Part shown: positions 62,738-64,000 of the stretch, piece after piece
Numbering within the stretch: position 1 is the first letter of the stretch
Layout of the letters: each line of letters begins with the position of its first letter
Origin: JAQBVV01 sp965249205
GTDB taxonomy: Bacteria > Acidobacteriota > Vicinamibacteria > Vicinamibacterales > UBA2999
Length of the DNA: 64,000 nucleotides
Reading direction: 5' to 3'
Assembly: GCA_965249205.1 (NCBI GenBank)
Contig: CBDFLL010000006.1
Coordinates: 620,001 to 684,000 of the forward strand
Made by a program: the position numbers and the translations under genes
The notes under the pieces: generated by a model
What the model saw: the letters and a program-made list of their open reading frames with translations, nothing else
Database searches by the model: none
What the model was told of the DNA's origin: nothing

Positions 62738-64000
62738 CAGGCTGCTGAAAAACTCCGTGAAATGGGATCGACAGATCGATCCCGGCGTACTACCATGCTC
62801 CCAACACCGCTGAAGGGAGCCCCATCATGCGCGGACACGATGAGCAAAGCACTCACATGTTCAGCTACCTGTCGCCGGAACAGCGCGTACCAGCCGACCA
62901 TCCGCTCCGCGCGGTTCGCGCGCTGACGGACGAAGCGCTGAGAACGATGTCGCGCAGGTTCGCCGGCCTGTACGCCAACACAGGGCGTCCGTCGATCCCG
63001 CCGGAACAGCTGCTGCGCGCGTTATTGCTGCAGGTGCTCTACACGGTGCGGAGCGAGCGGCTGCTGATGGAAGAGCTCAATTACAACCTGCTGTTCCGCT
63101 GGTTCGTGGGCTTGAATTTGGACGACCCGGTTTGGCATCCCACCACGTTTACCAAGAATCGCGACCGGCTGCTGGCGGGCGATCTCGCGGCCGCCTTCTT
63201 TGATGCGGTGCAGGCCCACGCGCGGGCGGCCGGGCTGCTCTCGGACGAACACTTCACTGTGGATGGGACCCAATTGGAAGCGTGGGCCAGCCTGAAGAGC
63301 TTTCGGTGCCGGGACGCGGCGGAGAGCGACCCGCCCGATGACCCCGGGAATCCCACGGTCAACTTCCACGGGGAGCGGCGGCGCAACGACACGCACCAGT
63401 CGACGACCGATCCGGAGGCGATGCTGCCTCGGAAGGGCCAGGGGAAGGAAGCCAAGCTGGCGTATCTGGGCCACGTGCTGCTGGACAATCGACAGGGACT
63501 TGTCGCCAACGTCTGCGCGACTCACGCGACGGGGACCGCCGAACGCGAGGCAGCGGCGCTGTTGCTGGAGGCCAGCGCGCCGCCGGGCAGCACGGTCGGG
63601 GCGGACAAGGGCTACGATGTGGCAAGCTTTGTGGCCGCTGTCCGTATCCGGGCCGTCACGCCCCACGTTGCTCAGAAGGTCCGCTGGAGTGCGATCGATG
63701 GCCGGACCACGCGGCATGCGGGCTATCACGTCAGTCAGCGGAAACGGAAACTCGTAGAACAGGTCTTTGGCTGGATGAAGACCGTCGGCGGCTTGCGCAA
63801 ACTCCGGCATCGCGGTGTCGCCCTCGTGGATTGGCAGCTTACCTTCGCCGCCACGGTCTATAACTTGGTCCGGCTGCGGAATCTGGAGGCGAGGTGTCCC
63901 TGATCACCGGCCGCGCGTGTCGCCGGCCCCTTGATCGGGGCCAGCGCACAGCCGTGCGCACCGTTGTCGGTCGGTGGTGACTCGCATGATCCTTAGAAAA
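62734..64000 (+). mobile_element. IS5-type insertion sequence, copy 5 (runs past window end)
   Basis: CTAG at 62734-62737, element from 62738; about 32 bp of the right end lie beyond 64000. It differs from copy 2 by two third-position changes in the transposase (GTA for GTG at about 62889; TTA for TTG at about 63024), both silent. It separates the SIR2 gene from its own 5' part. Confidence 0.94.
62827..63903 (+). CDS. IS5-family DDE transposase (copy 5)
   Basis: 358 residues, amino-acid identical to copy 2 despite two silent substitutions, with the same start context (GGGAG, seven-base spacing). Its presence together with copies 2 to 4 shows recent spread of this element. Confidence 0.95.
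   Translation: MRGHDEQSTHMFSYLSPEQRVPADHPLRAVRALTDEALRTMSRRFAGLYANTGRPSIPPEQLLRALLLQVLYTVRSERLLMEELNYNLLFRWFVGLNLDDPVWHPTTFTKNRDRLLAGDLAAAFFDAVQAHARAAGLLSDEHFTVDGTQLEAWASLKSFRCRDAAESDPPDDPGNPTVNFHGERRRNDTHQSTTDPEAMLPRKGQGKEAKLAYLGHVLLDNRQGLVANVCATHATGTAEREAAALLLEASAPPGSTVGADKGYDVASFVAAVRIRAVTPHVAQKVRWSAIDGRTTRHAGYHVSQRKRKLVEQVFGWMKTVGGLRKLRHRGVALVDWQLTFAATVYNLVRLRNLEARCP

Noticed and set aside
59252..64000. Composite transposon formed by IS5 copies 4 and 5 around the SIR2/STAND segment
   Set aside because: Both copies sit inside reading frames that continue on the far side, and copy 4 lacks its outer function (right end), so they are separate insertions and not a mobilised unit.
1..64000. 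rRNA genes or intact tRNA genes
   Set aside because: None recognised on either strand; only the tRNA-like 3' fragment near 1508-1557.

Overview
The window is GC-rich bacterial chromosome. Gene content fits an environmental Acidobacteriota-like bacterium (Vicinamibacteria-type is my guess): many secreted amidohydrolases and peptidases, Tat-type signals, M16 peptidase pairs, AddAB, Mrp, tandem HU genes and a heavy insertion-sequence load. No rRNA gene, marker gene or intact tRNA allows a firm assignment.

Layout. (1) 1-13321: the end of one IS5-type copy abuts a 165-bp inverted-repeat element. Then come two HU genes, a diheme cytochrome c, and a run of exported or metabolic enzymes (phosphotriesterase-like hydrolase, amidohydrolase, M28 peptidase, short-chain fatty-acid transporter, Sel1-repeat protein), closed by a complete IS5-type copy. 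(2) 13362-26820: a pectate-lyase-superfamily protein, another amidohydrolase, a large secreted beta-helix/glycosidase-like gene destroyed by a nested pair of ISs (IS30 inside IS3) and two homopolymer frameshifts, a flavin monooxygenase, and a class-C beta-lactamase-like lipoprotein. (3) 26951-32055: a 3-hydroxyisobutyrate-dehydrogenase-like gene converging on a small catabolic cluster (carboxymuconolactone-decarboxylase family, SCP2-like, alpha/beta hydrolase, lactonase-like MBL, MFS). (4) 32551-53695: an inverted IS5-type copy, then housekeeping-like genes: AddB/AddA, zinc-ribbon proteins, Mrp, an ApbE/FMN-binding/membrane/porin operon behind a Fur-like palindrome, an IS1595 element and an M16 peptidase pair. 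(5) 53746-64000, minus strand: a predicted conflict (defence) locus. In transcription order it encodes a SIR2-like effector, an nSTAND1-type NTPase apparently continuous with a membrane and beta-sandwich region, a serine alpha/beta hydrolase, and a TPR/TRAFs-binding-like trypsin-family protease. Two IS5-type copies interrupt it.

The conflict locus is the best candidate for an undescribed system. Its parts are a STAND sensor/switch plus three potential effectors (NAD+-targeting SIR2, hydrolase, protease). The STAND protein seems to carry transmembrane segments and pre-peptidase-like beta-domains instead of the usual WD40 or TPR sensor. In this genome the locus looks inactivated: IS5 copies sit in the SIR2 and STAND genes and at least two frame breaks lie in the STAND reading frame.

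A second theme is small mobile DNA. Two 165-bp elements have the same length and a related core but different, perfectly paired arms. Two shorter palindromes share the same core motif. Two of these four elements supply the stop codon of the upstream gene.
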